Shown here piece after piece: positions 36,922-48,777 of a stretch of DNA of 64,000 nucleotides. Under the pieces are notes generated by a model that was not told the origin of the DNA, made no database searches, and worked only from the letters and a program-made list of their open reading frames with translations. Position numbers and translations under genes: made by a program. Each line of letters opens with the position of its first letter. Within the stretch, counting starts at the first letter, position 1. The stretch is from Gammaproteobacteria bacterium (lineage in GTDB: Bacteria; Pseudomonadota; Gammaproteobacteria; Pseudomonadales; Pseudohongiellaceae): positions 94,834-158,833 of the forward strand of contig DUBM01000001.1 of assembly GCA_012960305.1 (NCBI GenBank). Reading direction: 5' to 3'.

Positions 36922-38808
36922 TTAGGCTTTGGCCTCTTTCGCTGGTCTTATCCCACCGATTGAGAGTGTTCGCACATTACGTCCACCGTACATGAGATTG
37001 ACCAAAGCCCGCGTTCCGACAATAGCTGTAAACATCGAAGTAATGATGCCTATCATCAATGTCACAGCAAAACCTTTAACCGGCCCAGTGCCAATAGTGA
37101 ATAAAACAGCGGCGACGAGAAAAGTTGTAATATTAGCATCCAAGATAGTAGTGAATGCTCGATTATAACCAGCGTCTATTGCCTGTTGCGGTGGAACCCC
37201 TGCACGCAGTTCTTCCCTAATTCGTGTAAAAATCAGCACATTGGCATCTACTGCCATTCCCACTGTAAGCACGATTCCCACTATTCCAGGCAGTGTAAGT
37301 GTCGCAGGTATTATTGAAGACATTATCGCGAATATCAGAAGGATATTCATGATCAAAGCAGCATTGGCTGCCAAGCCAAAAACTCGATAATAAAACAGCA
37401 TAAACAGCAGAACTAATGCTGCAGCCACCTGCACTCCCCGAATACCTTGATCTAAATTCTCACGTCCCATTGTTGGCCCGATAACAGATTGCTCAACAAT
37501 AGTCATAGGAGCAGCAAGAGATCCGGAACTAATTAACAGTGATAGGTCATTAGCTTCTCTGGAAGTCAACCCAGTAATTACGAATTGGCGGCCGAGGGCA
37601 GAGTTAATGCGCGCATGGCTAATCAGGCGCTTCTCTTCATAAAACTCCACCTCATCGACGTCAGCACCATTTTCATCCAATGTGACAACATTCCGTGATT
37701 TAGTTTCAATCAACAGGATATCCATTAGATTGCCAACATTATCTCTGGTTACTCGATTAAGCTGATTGCCACCTTGAGCATCGAGACTGATTTGTACTTG
37801 AGGCAAACCGTTCTGGTCTAAGGATGATCTAACATTACTTATACGGTCACCTTGGAGAATCACATCATTATTTACATCTACCATTTGCGATCCTTGCGGA
37901 CTCACATACTCAAAGGTTTCGTAGGATGTTCTTGATGAGCCGATGCTTGCTTCTAGGTGAAATTCAAGAGTCGCAATTCGCTGCAGTATTCGAATTGCTT
38001 GAGCCGGATCTTGCACCCCAGGAAGTTCTACTACGATTCGATCGACACCTTGTTGCTGAACAGTGGGCTCCGACACGCCTAGCGCATCGACACGATTCAA
38101 TAATGTTGTGCGGTTCGCCTGTATGGTATCGCGTTGAATCTGCAAAATAACATCTGCAGTCAAAATCATGTCGAGAATGAACATCCCTTCTGCTTCTCGG
38201 TTTTGAAATTGTATTTCAGGGAAATTATCAATCAACTCTGAACGGGCTTGAGAACGATCTTCTTGACTCGCAAATCTAACTTCTAACTGAGAATTACTAA
38301 GCAGGCTAGTTCCGCGCGTCCGTATGCGCTCTTCCCGTAAAATAGTTCTAACATTACCAAGGTTATCCTGCATTCGCCGCTCGATAGCCGCATCCATATC
38401 CACCTCCATTAGAAAGTGGACTCCACCTTGTAAATCTAGCCCCAAGTTCATGCGCCCAGCGCCAATAGCTTGCATCCACGAAGGTGTAGTAGGAGCAAGA
38501 TTTAAAGCAACGATATAGTTTTCTGTTAACGCCTGTTCTACTGCTGTCTTGGCTCGCAACTGATCTTCGACACTATCAAATCGAAGCAAGAGACTTTCTT
38601 CACTTAGTTCTTCTCCAAAAAACTCTACCTGAGCAGCCTCTAGGGCAGTGGTTACAACTTCTAAATCCGACTCATTGATGCTAAGGCTCTCGTTGGTAAT
38701 CTGAATGGCTTCATCATTCGGATACATATTAGGCACTGAATAGAGAAAACCCAGAATCACCACGATTAAAATCAGGATATTTTTCCAAGCAGGATATTTA
38801 TTTAACAT
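36922..38808 (-). CDS. secD: protein translocase subunit SecD
   Basis: Larger partner of SecF in SecDF-YajC. At 628 aa it matches E. coli (615). It has the N-terminal TM, the signature GLDLQGGVHFLMEVDM, a large P1 domain, and the C-terminal TM block with MAVDANVLIFTRIREELRAG. The conserved aspartate in MAVDAN is present. It follows yajC by about 130 bases, typical of the yajC-secD-secF operon. Confidence 0.97.
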   Translation of the reverse strand: MLNKYPAWKNILILIVVILGFLYSVPNMYPNDEAIQITNESLSINESDLEVVTTALEAAQVEFFGEELSEESLLLRFDSVEDQLRAKTAVEQALTENYIVALNLAPTTPSWMQAIGAGRMNLGLDLQGGVHFLMEVDMDAAIERRMQDNLGNVRTILREERIRTRGTSLLSNSQLEVRFASQEDRSQARSELIDNFPEIQFQNREAEGMFILDMILTADVILQIQRDTIQANRTTLLNRVDALGVSEPTVQQQGVDRIVVELPGVQDPAQAIRILQRIATLEFHLEASIGSSRTSYETFEYVSPQGSQMVDVNNDVILQGDRISNVRSSLDQNGLPQVQISLDAQGGNQLNRVTRDNVGNLMDILLIETKSRNVVTLDENGADVDEVEFYEEKRLISHARINSALGRQFVITGLTSREANDLSLLISSGSLAAPMTIVEQSVIGPTMGRENLDQGIRGVQVAAALVLLFMLFYYRVFGLAANAALIMNILLIFAIMSSIIPATLTLPGIVGIVLTVGMAVDANVLIFTRIREELRAGVPPQQAIDAGYNRAFTTILDANITTFLVAAVLFTIGTGPVKGFAVTLMIGIITSMFTAIVGTRALVNLMYGGRNVRTLSIGGIRPAKEAKA

Positions 38809-38935
38809 TGTGACCTTAACCGCGTTAGAAAAGTCGTTAATTAATTTTTACAATCTTGAGAACTATTTTTCTGAACTAATTTTCGGTTCGAATGGCAAGT
38901 TTCAAAAAACTAGCTAAGCTCTAAAATATGATTGC

Positions 38936-39259
38936 CTATATTTGATTAATGGTGCCCTTAGGCAAAGCAGCAGCCACAGAAGATTTTTGGATTTTTAATT
39001 CCACACCTTCTGCAACCATTACAGCAAGATAGTCATCGGTGACCTTGGTAACTTTACCTAACAAACCGCCAGAGGTAAGAATTTCATCACCCTTGGAAAT
39101 TTCACTAATAAGAGACTTATGTTCTTTCGCTCTCTTCGACTGTGGGCGCCATAAGATTAACCAAAACAAAAAGAACATGCCGCCAAACAGAAAAAGATTG
39201 TAAGTCATGGAAGGCGCCCCTGCCTCTTGGGCATAGGCGACTGGAAATAGTAAATTCAT
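38936..39259 (-). CDS. yajC: Sec translocase accessory subunit YajC
   Basis: A 107-residue single-TM protein (TM about 20-40, YNLFLFGGMFFLFWLILWRPQ). The conserved cytosolic block RPQSKRAKEHKSLISEISKGDEILTSGGLLGKVTKV is the YajC family signature. It precedes secD in the operon. Confidence 0.95.
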   Translation of the reverse strand: MNLLFPVAYAQEAGAPSMTYNLFLFGGMFFLFWLILWRPQSKRAKEHKSLISEISKGDEILTSGGLLGKVTKVTDDYLAVMVAEGVELKIQKSSVAAALPKGTINQI

Positions 39260-39448
39260 AATCCTCTCTCACTTGATTTCGATCACTCGGTCGATAGCTT
39301 CTTTTAACTTCTCGCTGTTGCTATTTTCGGTTCACACAATTGAGCAGTTTTTCGCAGCTCTATCTCGTCGTCGAACGTTATTATTGTTTACCTTCATAGT
39401 TGGGTTTAACGGGGCAAATTCAAGGCCCATTGACCAAGCCTACACCCC

Positions 39449-42173
<2,725 letters not shown>

Positions 42174-42361
42174 AATCAATACAACAAGGCTATTGCCAAT
42201 GTGAAACTCACTATCAGGTCTAATTCGATCCAGGTAAAAGATCGCTGTGGGTCTCAGAGGAAAAATCCGTGGAGCCCATTGAAAATCGGCGCGATTATAG
42301 CAGTTGCAGGCCCACTTACTCTACACAAGGCGATTTGATGCATAGTCGCTGTGCTATAGCC

Positions 42362-42367
42362 TATAAT
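42362..42367 (+). promoter_or_regulatory. candidate -10 box (TATAAT) for the acyl-CoA dehydrogenase
   Basis: A perfect TATAAT lies 50 bases before the chosen ATG at 42417. A TTGATG at 42335-42340 could be the -35, but the spacing (21) is too long; the pair is only tentative. Confidence 0.4.
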
Positions 42368-42416
42368 ACCTCAGAGCTACACGGTGAACATTAATCGAAT
42401 TAAAGGAGTGGTAAGC

Positions 42417-43580
42417 ATGGATTTCGTATTATCCAACGAACAAAAAGCCCTGCAGGAATCGGTTAGGCAATTCGCCCAGAAAGAATTACCAGATATAGCC
42501 AAAGAACTTGAACAGAACGATGAATCTGTGAGCGTTGAATTAAGAAAACGTTTCGCCATGTTAGGTTATTTAGGAATCAACCTTGATAGTAAATATGGTG
42601 GTGCGGGCATGACCCACCTCGACGCAGTTATCGTATTGGAAGAAGTTGCTAAGATTTCGATAGCTGTGGCTTTTCCAATTTTCGAATCATGCTTCGGCCC
42701 TTCTCTGGCTGTGGCTCATTTTGGCAATGACAAAATGCGCAAAGAGGTTCTTCCCAAAGTGTGTTCTGGTGAAATCGTCTTAGCGGTTTCCATGTCTGAG
42801 CCCAATGCAGGCTCTGCTTTAACTGACCTCGCTACCCAAGCCAAAGTCGAAGACAATAAAGTTATTCTGAATGGCACCAAACGCTGGTGTTCCGGCGCCG
42901 GGCATTCAGAAGCCTACATTGTTTACTGCCGTATGGATAACATACAAGGCGCAAAGGGTATTGGTGCAGTGCTAGTATCAAAAGGAACAGAAGGATTTAG
43001 CTTCGGTAAGCGGGAACAGCATATGGGATTTCGAGGGGTTCATAGTGCTGACATGTATTTCGATGACGTAGAGGTTTCTACCGACGACATCCTTGTCCCT
43101 GCTGGCGGCTTTGGCAAACTCATGGATGCCTTCGATCTTGAACGCTGTGGCAATACGACTATGTCACTGGCTGTAGCCCAATCCGCTTTTGACTATGTAT
43201 TAGATTATTGTCAGCAAAGGGAACAATTCGGCAAGCCACTGATCGATTTTCAAGCGGTACAAATTCATATCGCCGAGATGAAAATGAAGCTCGAAGCAGC
43301 ACGACTCTTATTATACCGTGCCGTAGTGAATGCTGAAAAAGGCCTGCCTTCAATTGCCGAGAGTTCAATCGCCAAGTGCTTTGCCAATGAAACTGTTCGA
43401 GAAGTCACTGGTAAAGCGATGCAGTTGATGGGCGGTTACGGGTACTCTACCGAATTTCCAATTGAACAAAAACTTCGTGATGCATGGGGCTGGGGAATTG
43501 CCGGGGGCTCGATCGACATTCAAAAGGTGAATATTTCAGCGGCGCTAGTTGGCAGACGGTTTAACCAAAGAGCAAAATAG
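42417..43580 (+). CDS. acyl-CoA dehydrogenase
   Basis: A FAD-dependent acyl-CoA dehydrogenase of the classical fold, 387 aa from ATG 42417. This start has AAAGGAG about 8 bases upstream; the longer start adds 11 unlikely residues. Motifs: LAVSMSEPNAGSALTDLAT (flavin-side), RWCSGAGHSEAYIVYC, and the C-terminal QLMGGYGYSTEFPIEQKLRDAWGWGIAGGS where the catalytic base region is. The first 40 residues match the ACAD N-domain (FVLSNEQKALQESVRQFAQKEL). It probably starts beta-oxidation of an acyl-CoA; chain length unknown. The CysC fusion gene follows 60 bases on. Confidence 0.93.
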   Translation: MDFVLSNEQKALQESVRQFAQKELPDIAKELEQNDESVSVELRKRFAMLGYLGINLDSKYGGAGMTHLDAVIVLEEVAKISIAVAFPIFESCFGPSLAVAHFGNDKMRKEVLPKVCSGEIVLAVSMSEPNAGSALTDLATQAKVEDNKVILNGTKRWCSGAGHSEAYIVYCRMDNIQGAKGIGAVLVSKGTEGFSFGKREQHMGFRGVHSADMYFDDVEVSTDDILVPAGGFGKLMDAFDLERCGNTTMSLAVAQSAFDYVLDYCQQREQFGKPLIDFQAVQIHIAEMKMKLEAARLLLYRAVVNAEKGLPSIAESSIAKCFANETVREVTGKAMQLMGGYGYSTEFPIEQKLRDAWGWGIAGGSIDIQKVNISAALVGRRFNQRAK

Positions 43581-43639
43581 GCTCGTCAGCAACTAGAACA
43601 TGAATAAAAACCACACAAAAATAACTCAAGGGTGAAACA

Positions 43640-44809
43640 ATGAATCCAATGCGATTCCTAATTGAGTCGGCAACTTCAAATAACCAACTGAGCGGCCGAT
43701 TAGTTAGCGGCACACTCAAAAAAGGTGAGAGCATTGCTCTGGCGCCAACTGGCCAACAATCCTCTATTCTTTCCCTTACAGAAGGAGGGCGCCAGCTCAA
43801 AAACGCCAAAGCAGAGTGCATTCTTGATCTAGAGCTTACTTATTCAGTTCCAATAGAAGTAGGAAATATCATTGTTCCCGCGGATGAGAGACCAGAGGTC
43901 TCCGATCAGTTTGAAGCTAAAATCCACTGGCTTGATAGTCAGCAACTGTTCCCTAGCCGGACTTATCAATTAAATTCTATCGGCGGCAATACAGAAGCAT
44001 CTGTTAGCCGACTAAAATACAAAATCGAAACCGATCAAGATCAACAAATTGCTGCCAACACATTAAAACAGGGAGAAATTGGGGTTGGTAATATCGCTCT
44101 GATTCGACCCATCATCTACGACACATACGCCCATTGTCCACAAACAGGATCGTTTCAGTTAATCGACAAGGATACTAATGAGATCGTCGCCCATGGTGAA
44201 ATTAGACATGGCCTGCGACGGGCCAATAATGTTCATTGGCAGGCTCTCGATGTAGACAAAGAAAGCCGCGCGATTATAAAACAACAAACCCCTAGAATAA
44301 TTTGGCTTACAGGACTCTCCGGATCTGGAAAATCCACTATTGCCAATTTGATCGAAAAGAAACTGATCGTCAAGTCTCGGCACTCATATTTGCTTGATGG
44401 TGATAATGTTCGTCATGGCCTTAACAAAGATCTGGGTTTTACCGACGCAGACAGGGTAGAAAACATCCGCCGAGTCGGCGAAACCGCGAAGCTGATGTTG
44501 GATGCCGGACTTATCGTGATCACCAGCTTCATCTCACCTTTTCGGGCAGAACGAGATATGGCCCGCAGCCTCTTTGATTCCACCGAATTCATCGAGGTAT
44601 TTGTCGATGCCAGCCTTGAAGTTTGTGAACAGAGAGATCCTAAGGGCTTATACAAAAAGGCCCGTAGCGGTGAAATTAAGAATTTTACTGGCTTGGATAG
44701 TCCCTATGAACCACCATTAAATCCGGAGTTGGTTATCGATTCAATGGAGATGACCATAGAACAAGCTGCGGATACGATCATTGACTTCGTTGAAACCATA
44801 GGTGAATAG
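43640..44809 (+). CDS. cysC: CysC APS kinase fused to CysN domains II/III without a GTPase domain
   Basis: A 389-residue hybrid. Residues 1-205 resemble the beta-barrel domains II and III of CysN (RFLIESATSNN, then DLELTYSVPIEVGNIIVPADERPEVSDQF and LKQGEIGVGNIALIRP), but the CysN GTPase domain is missing. Residues 215-389 are a complete adenylylsulfate kinase: P-loop GLSGSGKS at 225-232, LDGDNVRHGLNKDLGF, FISPFRAERDMAR and KGLYKKARSGEIKNFTG. It would make PAPS from APS. No cysD or full cysN is in the window. The frame is intact and the start has AGGGTG upstream, so it does not look like a broken CysNC. Domain roles are inferred by motif. Confidence 0.85.
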   Translation: MNPMRFLIESATSNNQLSGRLVSGTLKKGESIALAPTGQQSSILSLTEGGRQLKNAKAECILDLELTYSVPIEVGNIIVPADERPEVSDQFEAKIHWLDSQQLFPSRTYQLNSIGGNTEASVSRLKYKIETDQDQQIAANTLKQGEIGVGNIALIRPIIYDTYAHCPQTGSFQLIDKDTNEIVAHGEIRHGLRRANNVHWQALDVDKESRAIIKQQTPRIIWLTGLSGSGKSTIANLIEKKLIVKSRHSYLLDGDNVRHGLNKDLGFTDADRVENIRRVGETAKLMLDAGLIVITSFISPFRAERDMARSLFDSTEFIEVFVDASLEVCEQRDPKGLYKKARSGEIKNFTGLDSPYEPPLNPELVIDSMEMTIEQAADTIIDFVETIGE

Positions 44810-44813
44810 GCGA

Positions 44814-45449
44814 CTAATGAAGGACAGCAGTAGTGGGCTTTTTTTTATTTTCTGCCAATTCAGAATGCAGAATGTCAATACTCTTCACTAGCAACAAATC
44901 GTGCCGGCAGAGGCGATCGTATTCATCCACGGCACGCACGTCGATGTCGTCCAACAAAACACAAACAACATCATCGTCATCGATGTCCACAACCACACAA
45001 GACTTGAAGCCGCCAACAGTATTCAGTGACGCTTGGGAACCAATCTCACAATTGTGTAGCGGGTAAGAGCTATCCGTTTGTTTCAATAGCCCATAAGAGG
45101 TAAAGGCAACCCCAAACCCAGCAGCAGCCACTACATGAATAATCTCGATAATGTCAGGATCAGTAAGATCAATACGCACGGTGTCAGGAACCAGGGGTTT
45201 AGTATTTTGCTGTTTTTGATTAACTAACTTGAGAAAAAGACTAATGTCTTCCTGATTCCATTCCAGTGTTTCTTCTTTTCCCGAGCGAGAGCTATCCCCA
45301 GAAAGGCTCAACACCGTTGTTTCAATGGTGAGGTCTTTGATCTCAGTATCGGGAGGACAGGGAACAACCATGGCAACAGAACAGTAACCTTCACTGCTCT
45401 CAGCGCTAAGTTTCCACAAGAAAGGAATTTCGCCGCTAAGCTCAATCAT
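44814..45449 (-). CDS. hypothetical acidic protein
   Basis: Not recognised. It is 211 residues, without signal peptide or TM. A long acidic stretch (CVVVDIDDDDVVCVLLDDIDV, about residues 152-171) stands out, followed by a basic/hydrophobic tail. It ends 4 bases before the cysC fusion gene, convergent. Its ATG lacks a clear Shine-Dalgarno, yet the open frame of 211 codons in an AT-rich region supports a gene. It may be a small regulatory or scaffold protein; no function can be assigned. Confidence 0.6.
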   Translation of the reverse strand: MIELSGEIPFLWKLSAESSEGYCSVAMVVPCPPDTEIKDLTIETTVLSLSGDSSRSGKEETLEWNQEDISLFLKLVNQKQQNTKPLVPDTVRIDLTDPDIIEIIHVVAAAGFGVAFTSYGLLKQTDSSYPLHNCEIGSQASLNTVGGFKSCVVVDIDDDDVVCVLLDDIDVRAVDEYDRLCRHDLLLVKSIDILHSELAENKKKPTTAVLH

Positions 45450-45671
45450 TTAAAACTGCTACAAGGGAACTAATGGGATTAACATAGCACATTCCGCCTC
45501 AAGTCAGAATGCTACTGGGAACAAAGTTGAGCTCAATTCAATTAACATTAAAATAAGAATTCTCAATGACAATTTTTATCGACTTAGCAAGCTTTTCTCA
45601 GACTCAGTTAAACTAATCTCACTAACCTATTGAGAACCGGAACAATTTAAAATTAATTTGTAGTAGCAGCT

Positions 45672-45706
45672 TTTTCCACAGAATCTGTGGATAAGTCAGT
45701 GGATAA
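45672..45706. promoter_or_regulatory. cluster of three DnaA-box-like 9-mers
   Basis: TTTTCCACA (45672-45680, one mismatch), TGTGGATAA (45686-45694, exact to the complement of TTATCCACA) and AGTGGATAA (45698-45706, one mismatch) lie within 35 bases. A fourth one-mismatch site, TGTGCATAA, is at 45876-45884. The flanks are AT-rich. Confidence 0.45.
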
Positions 45707-45778
45707 AACTTCATTCCCACGCTACAGACGCGAAATTACACCTGCTCAGCGCATTCTGATCAATTTTTAACCAAACTA

Positions 45779-45794
45779 ATATATATATATATAT
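45779..45794. repeat. (AT)8 dinucleotide run
   Basis: Sixteen bases of alternating A and T in the gene-poor region about 75 bases from the DnaA-box cluster. It would melt easily. Confidence 0.8.
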
Positions 45795-46066
45795 CAATTA
45801 GTTGCGAGTTTTGGAAGGTTCGATATAAAATAAAACACGCTATTTATAGGAGTTTTATAAAGGGGATGTCATTTTTGTGCATAAATTCTCGGGGAAAAAG
45901 AAAAACGAAAATTAAAGGGGCCCGTTTAGTACTGTTTTTATTGAAGTTTTTGAATCTATAATAACGTTCGTTCTTAAAGGTTTTTTATCTCGAAATCAAA
46001 GACGGAAGGCAAATTCAGCAATGAAAAATCAAAGCTAGAAAAACCTCCACTTCCCTCAAAAGCTTT

Positions 46067-46135
46067 ATGCTTATTTTGTTGATCGTCCTAGTAATTTTGG
46101 CTTGGGGTATTTTCCGGCGGAACCAACTCGATTGA
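46067..46135 (+). CDS. possible 22-residue single-TM peptide
   Basis: An ATG-initiated frame that encodes a hydrophobic stretch (LILLIVLVILAWGIF) followed by a basic/polar RRNQLD tail, the shape of small membrane proteins with the positive end in the cytosol. There is no good ribosome-binding site. It may instead be a relic of a longer gene. Confidence 0.25.
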   Translation: MLILLIVLVILAWGIFRRNQLD

Positions 46136-46439
46136 AGCTACAGCAAACTAGCTATAGAAGTGACCGAGGCGGCTTTTGCGGACAATTCTGTATCGACACT
46201 CGTTAGCAATGCCGCCCTTCATTACTAAAACAAATTACTGCCTATCCCTAGCTTCACCTTTGTGTGTTATAGAGGAGATTTTAGGACCGCTGGGAGCAAT
46301 CAGCACTATAACTTGTTCAAATAACGATAAAATGCTCCCTTCAGCCTTTCGCTTCACTTAACCTGCTATCGAATTGCAGCCAGGTATGAATATCAGTGAG
46401 CTCTACACTGTCCATAACAATTTTTATATGGATAGAACG

Positions 46440-46658
46440 TTAGCTTAGAGCGACATGGCAAGTTAGAGGAGTGGGAGAAAAAGACACGCGGATTCCTAGG
46501 GAATCATTATCGCCAGGGTCTCTGTCCTTAATACTAGCTAGAATTTCTTTACCATTGTTGACAGACCGCCAAATAGTAAAAAGCCAAACCCTTAATAGAA
46601 GCGGCCGCTGAGGCTCGTCTTCGATTACTTCAACGTCTATATTTGCTGTTTTTGCCAT
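46440..46658 (-). CDS. small hypothetical protein
   Basis: Not recognised. It is 72 residues from ATG 46658, which has GTGGAA as a possible Shine-Dalgarno; the longer frame begins at a GTG inside that site. The sequence has an acidic N-terminus (VEVIEDEPQ), a short amphipathic or hydrophobic section (LLLRVWLFTIWRSV) and a polar tail with DRDPGDND. It stands alone in the AT-rich zone, divergent from the secreted protein at 46801. Confidence 0.4.
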   Translation of the reverse strand: MAKTANIDVEVIEDEPQRPLLLRVWLFTIWRSVNNGKEILASIKDRDPGDNDSLGIRVSFSPTPLTCHVALS

Positions 46659-46800
46659 AAATTCCACTTATTTTGCATTACTCTGCCGATTACACCTGCA
46701 TGAAGCGAATTTTCACTTAATCCCCCGATTATCGGGAGTTCAATTAGGGAATCCTAACGACATGTTTGTCTATTTGACCGATGTCTGGAAGCATTCCAAA

Positions 46801-47637
46801 ATGCCAGCAAATTCAAACAGCATTAATAGATATTTATGCTTAGTGTCGGTGCTTTTTTGCCTTAATTCTCAGCTCACTGCCCAAATACCCCAACTCGAAG
46901 AGAGTCAACGACAATGGTTGGGAGAGAGAATATTTCAAAATGAGTGCAATGCTCACTTCGACTGCCTTACCAGCTGGAATGAAGGTGAAGAATTCCCTTC
47001 TTTAGGAATCGGTCATTTCATTTGGTTTCAAGCGAATCAAGAACAGCCATTTACTGAAACATTTCCTGCATTGTTAGCCTCTTACAAAAATTTAGGCTAT
47101 TCCCTCCCTACATGGCTGACGGATCTATCTGATCCTGATTCTCCGTGGACTTCTAGAGAACAATTTCTCCAAGAAATCAATAGCGATAAAATGGTAGAGC
47201 TACGTACTTTTCTTGCTAATACTAAATCTGTTCAAGTAGATTTTATAAGTCAACGGCTGTACGATTCGCTGTCTGTCATCCTAGCGCACAGTAGCGGCAA
47301 TTCAACAGCCGCCCTCGAAGAAACTTTTTTACAGATAGCGCACAGTCACCCTCCCTATGGTTTGTACGCATTAATCGATTATGTGCATTTCAAAGGCACT
47401 GGCACCAACAGTGCCGAAAGGTATAAAAATAGTGGCTGGGGGTTACTACAAGTTTTGCAAGAGATGTCCAATCGACCGACAACTTTATGGAGTTTTGTTC
47501 AAGCTGCAGAAACAGTGCTTGAGCGAAGAGTTGAAAATGCACCTCTTGTGCGGAATGAACAACGTTGGTTACTAGGATGGAAAAACCGCTTACAAACTTA
47601 TTTACCTACTTTAGCTACTTTGCCTATAAATAACTAA
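46801..47637 (+). CDS. secreted protein of unknown function with a GIGHF motif
   Basis: A 278-residue exported protein. I prefer ATG 46801 over 46762: GGAAG lies about 9 bases before it, and the product starts directly with a signal peptide (MPANSNSINRYLCLVSVLF, cleavage near LTAQ). The mature part has WLGERIFQNECNAHFDCLTSWN with a pair of cysteines, then FPSLGIGHFIWF, a pattern I have seen in uncharacterised pseudomonad proteins and which vaguely recalls lysozyme-like GIGH motifs. A conserved-looking YDSLSVILAHSSGNS block follows. Peptidoglycan activity is only a guess. Confidence 0.7.
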   Translation: MPANSNSINRYLCLVSVLFCLNSQLTAQIPQLEESQRQWLGERIFQNECNAHFDCLTSWNEGEEFPSLGIGHFIWFQANQEQPFTETFPALLASYKNLGYSLPTWLTDLSDPDSPWTSREQFLQEINSDKMVELRTFLANTKSVQVDFISQRLYDSLSVILAHSSGNSTAALEETFLQIAHSHPPYGLYALIDYVHFKGTGTNSAERYKNSGWGLLQVLQEMSNRPTTLWSFVQAAETVLERRVENAPLVRNEQRWLLGWKNRLQTYLPTLATLPINN

Positions 47638-47697
47638 ATTCGCTCAAGGGAACTAATAGCTAACGCAGATCAACGTAACTTTCTAGAGTAATCAAAC

Positions 47698-48777
47698 ATG
47701 TCTTTCGAACGACCCAACATTGAGAAAATGAGCGGATACACGCCCGGCGAGCAATCGAATGATGCCGATACGATTAAGCTCAATACCAACGAGAACCCTT
47801 ATCCGGCTAGCCCTGCAGTAAACGAGTGTTTGGCGGGAATTTCTATTGATTCATTGCGACGTTATCCATCGCCCATGGCCAACAGTTTCTGTAATGTTGC
47901 TGCCTCTCTCCATGGTGTCTCTGCTGAAAATATTATTGCTGCAAATGGCAGCGATGAGTTGTTACGTTTGATACTCACCACATTCGTTGGTAACAACGAG
48001 TCAATTGCAACGACGCTGCCTAGTTATTCTCTCTATAAAGTACTTGCCGAGATTCACGATTGTGCTGTAGTTGAAATTCCTTTGGCGGCAGATTGGTCAA
48101 TGGCCGCAGATTTCCTGTCTCAATTACAAAACTCCAACGCTAAGGTAGTCTTTCTGGTTAACCCTCACGCACCTACTGGCTTGCTGCTGTCACAAGAATA
48201 TCTGGCATCTATCGCGGAAAATTTTTCCGGCATTCTAGTAATCGATGAAGCCTATGTGGATTTCATCGACCCCAAGCTGGAGTACAATTCCATTTCTTTA
48301 ATCAATTTATTCGACAATGTCTTGATTCTGCGTACATTGAGTAAAGGATATTCCCTTGCCGGCTTAAGATTTGGCTATGCATTGGGCTCAAAATCACTGG
48401 TGTCTCCAATGCTATTTAAGACACGTGATAGCTACAACACCGACACAATATCTCAGCAACTTGCTGTTGCTGCTTTACAATCAAAGGAGCATGCTGAGAT
48501 TGGGTGGGGGAAAATTCGAGCGAGCCGGTCACAACTAATTTCTGCCTTAAACGACCTCCGCCTGATCTGCCTTTCCAGCCAGAGTAATTTTGTTTTGTGC
48601 CAGGTACCTGCAAGCATTGGCGCCGAAAATCTCTACTTCCAACTAAAGCAGCGAAAGATATTAGTGCGCTATTTAGTCCAGGACCGATTACGAGACAACC
48701 TGAGAATCTCCATAGGTAGTGAGGAGGAAAACCAAGCACTACTCGCGGCGATAACAGAAATCGTGAATGCCAATTAA
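47698..48777 (+). CDS. hisC: histidinol-phosphate aminotransferase-like PLP enzyme
   Basis: A class I/II PLP-dependent transaminase of 359 aa. HisC signatures: KLNTNENPYPASPAV at the N-terminus, NGSDELLRLI, VNPHAPTG (N155), DEAYVDF (D183 for the pyridine nitrogen), and LRTLSKGYSLAGLRFGYALG with the PLP lysine K216. It would act in histidine synthesis, or, as with some HisC paralogs, in aromatic or phosphonate transamination. No other his gene is adjacent. Confidence 0.9.
   Translation: MSFERPNIEKMSGYTPGEQSNDADTIKLNTNENPYPASPAVNECLAGISIDSLRRYPSPMANSFCNVAASLHGVSAENIIAANGSDELLRLILTTFVGNNESIATTLPSYSLYKVLAEIHDCAVVEIPLAADWSMAADFLSQLQNSNAKVVFLVNPHAPTGLLLSQEYLASIAENFSGILVIDEAYVDFIDPKLEYNSISLINLFDNVLILRTLSKGYSLAGLRFGYALGSKSLVSPMLFKTRDSYNTDTISQQLAVAALQSKEHAEIGWGKIRASRSQLISALNDLRLICLSSQSNFVLCQVPASIGAENLYFQLKQRKILVRYLVQDRLRDNLRISIGSEEENQALLAAITEIVNAN

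Larger units (their letters stand above)
45450..46439. other. AT-rich gene-poor region with DnaA-box-like sites
   Basis: About 1 kb between the acidic protein and a small gene on the minus strand. It contains a DnaA-box cluster, an (AT)8 run and a possible 22-codon membrane peptide, all listed separately. No other ORF is convincing. Confidence 0.5.
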
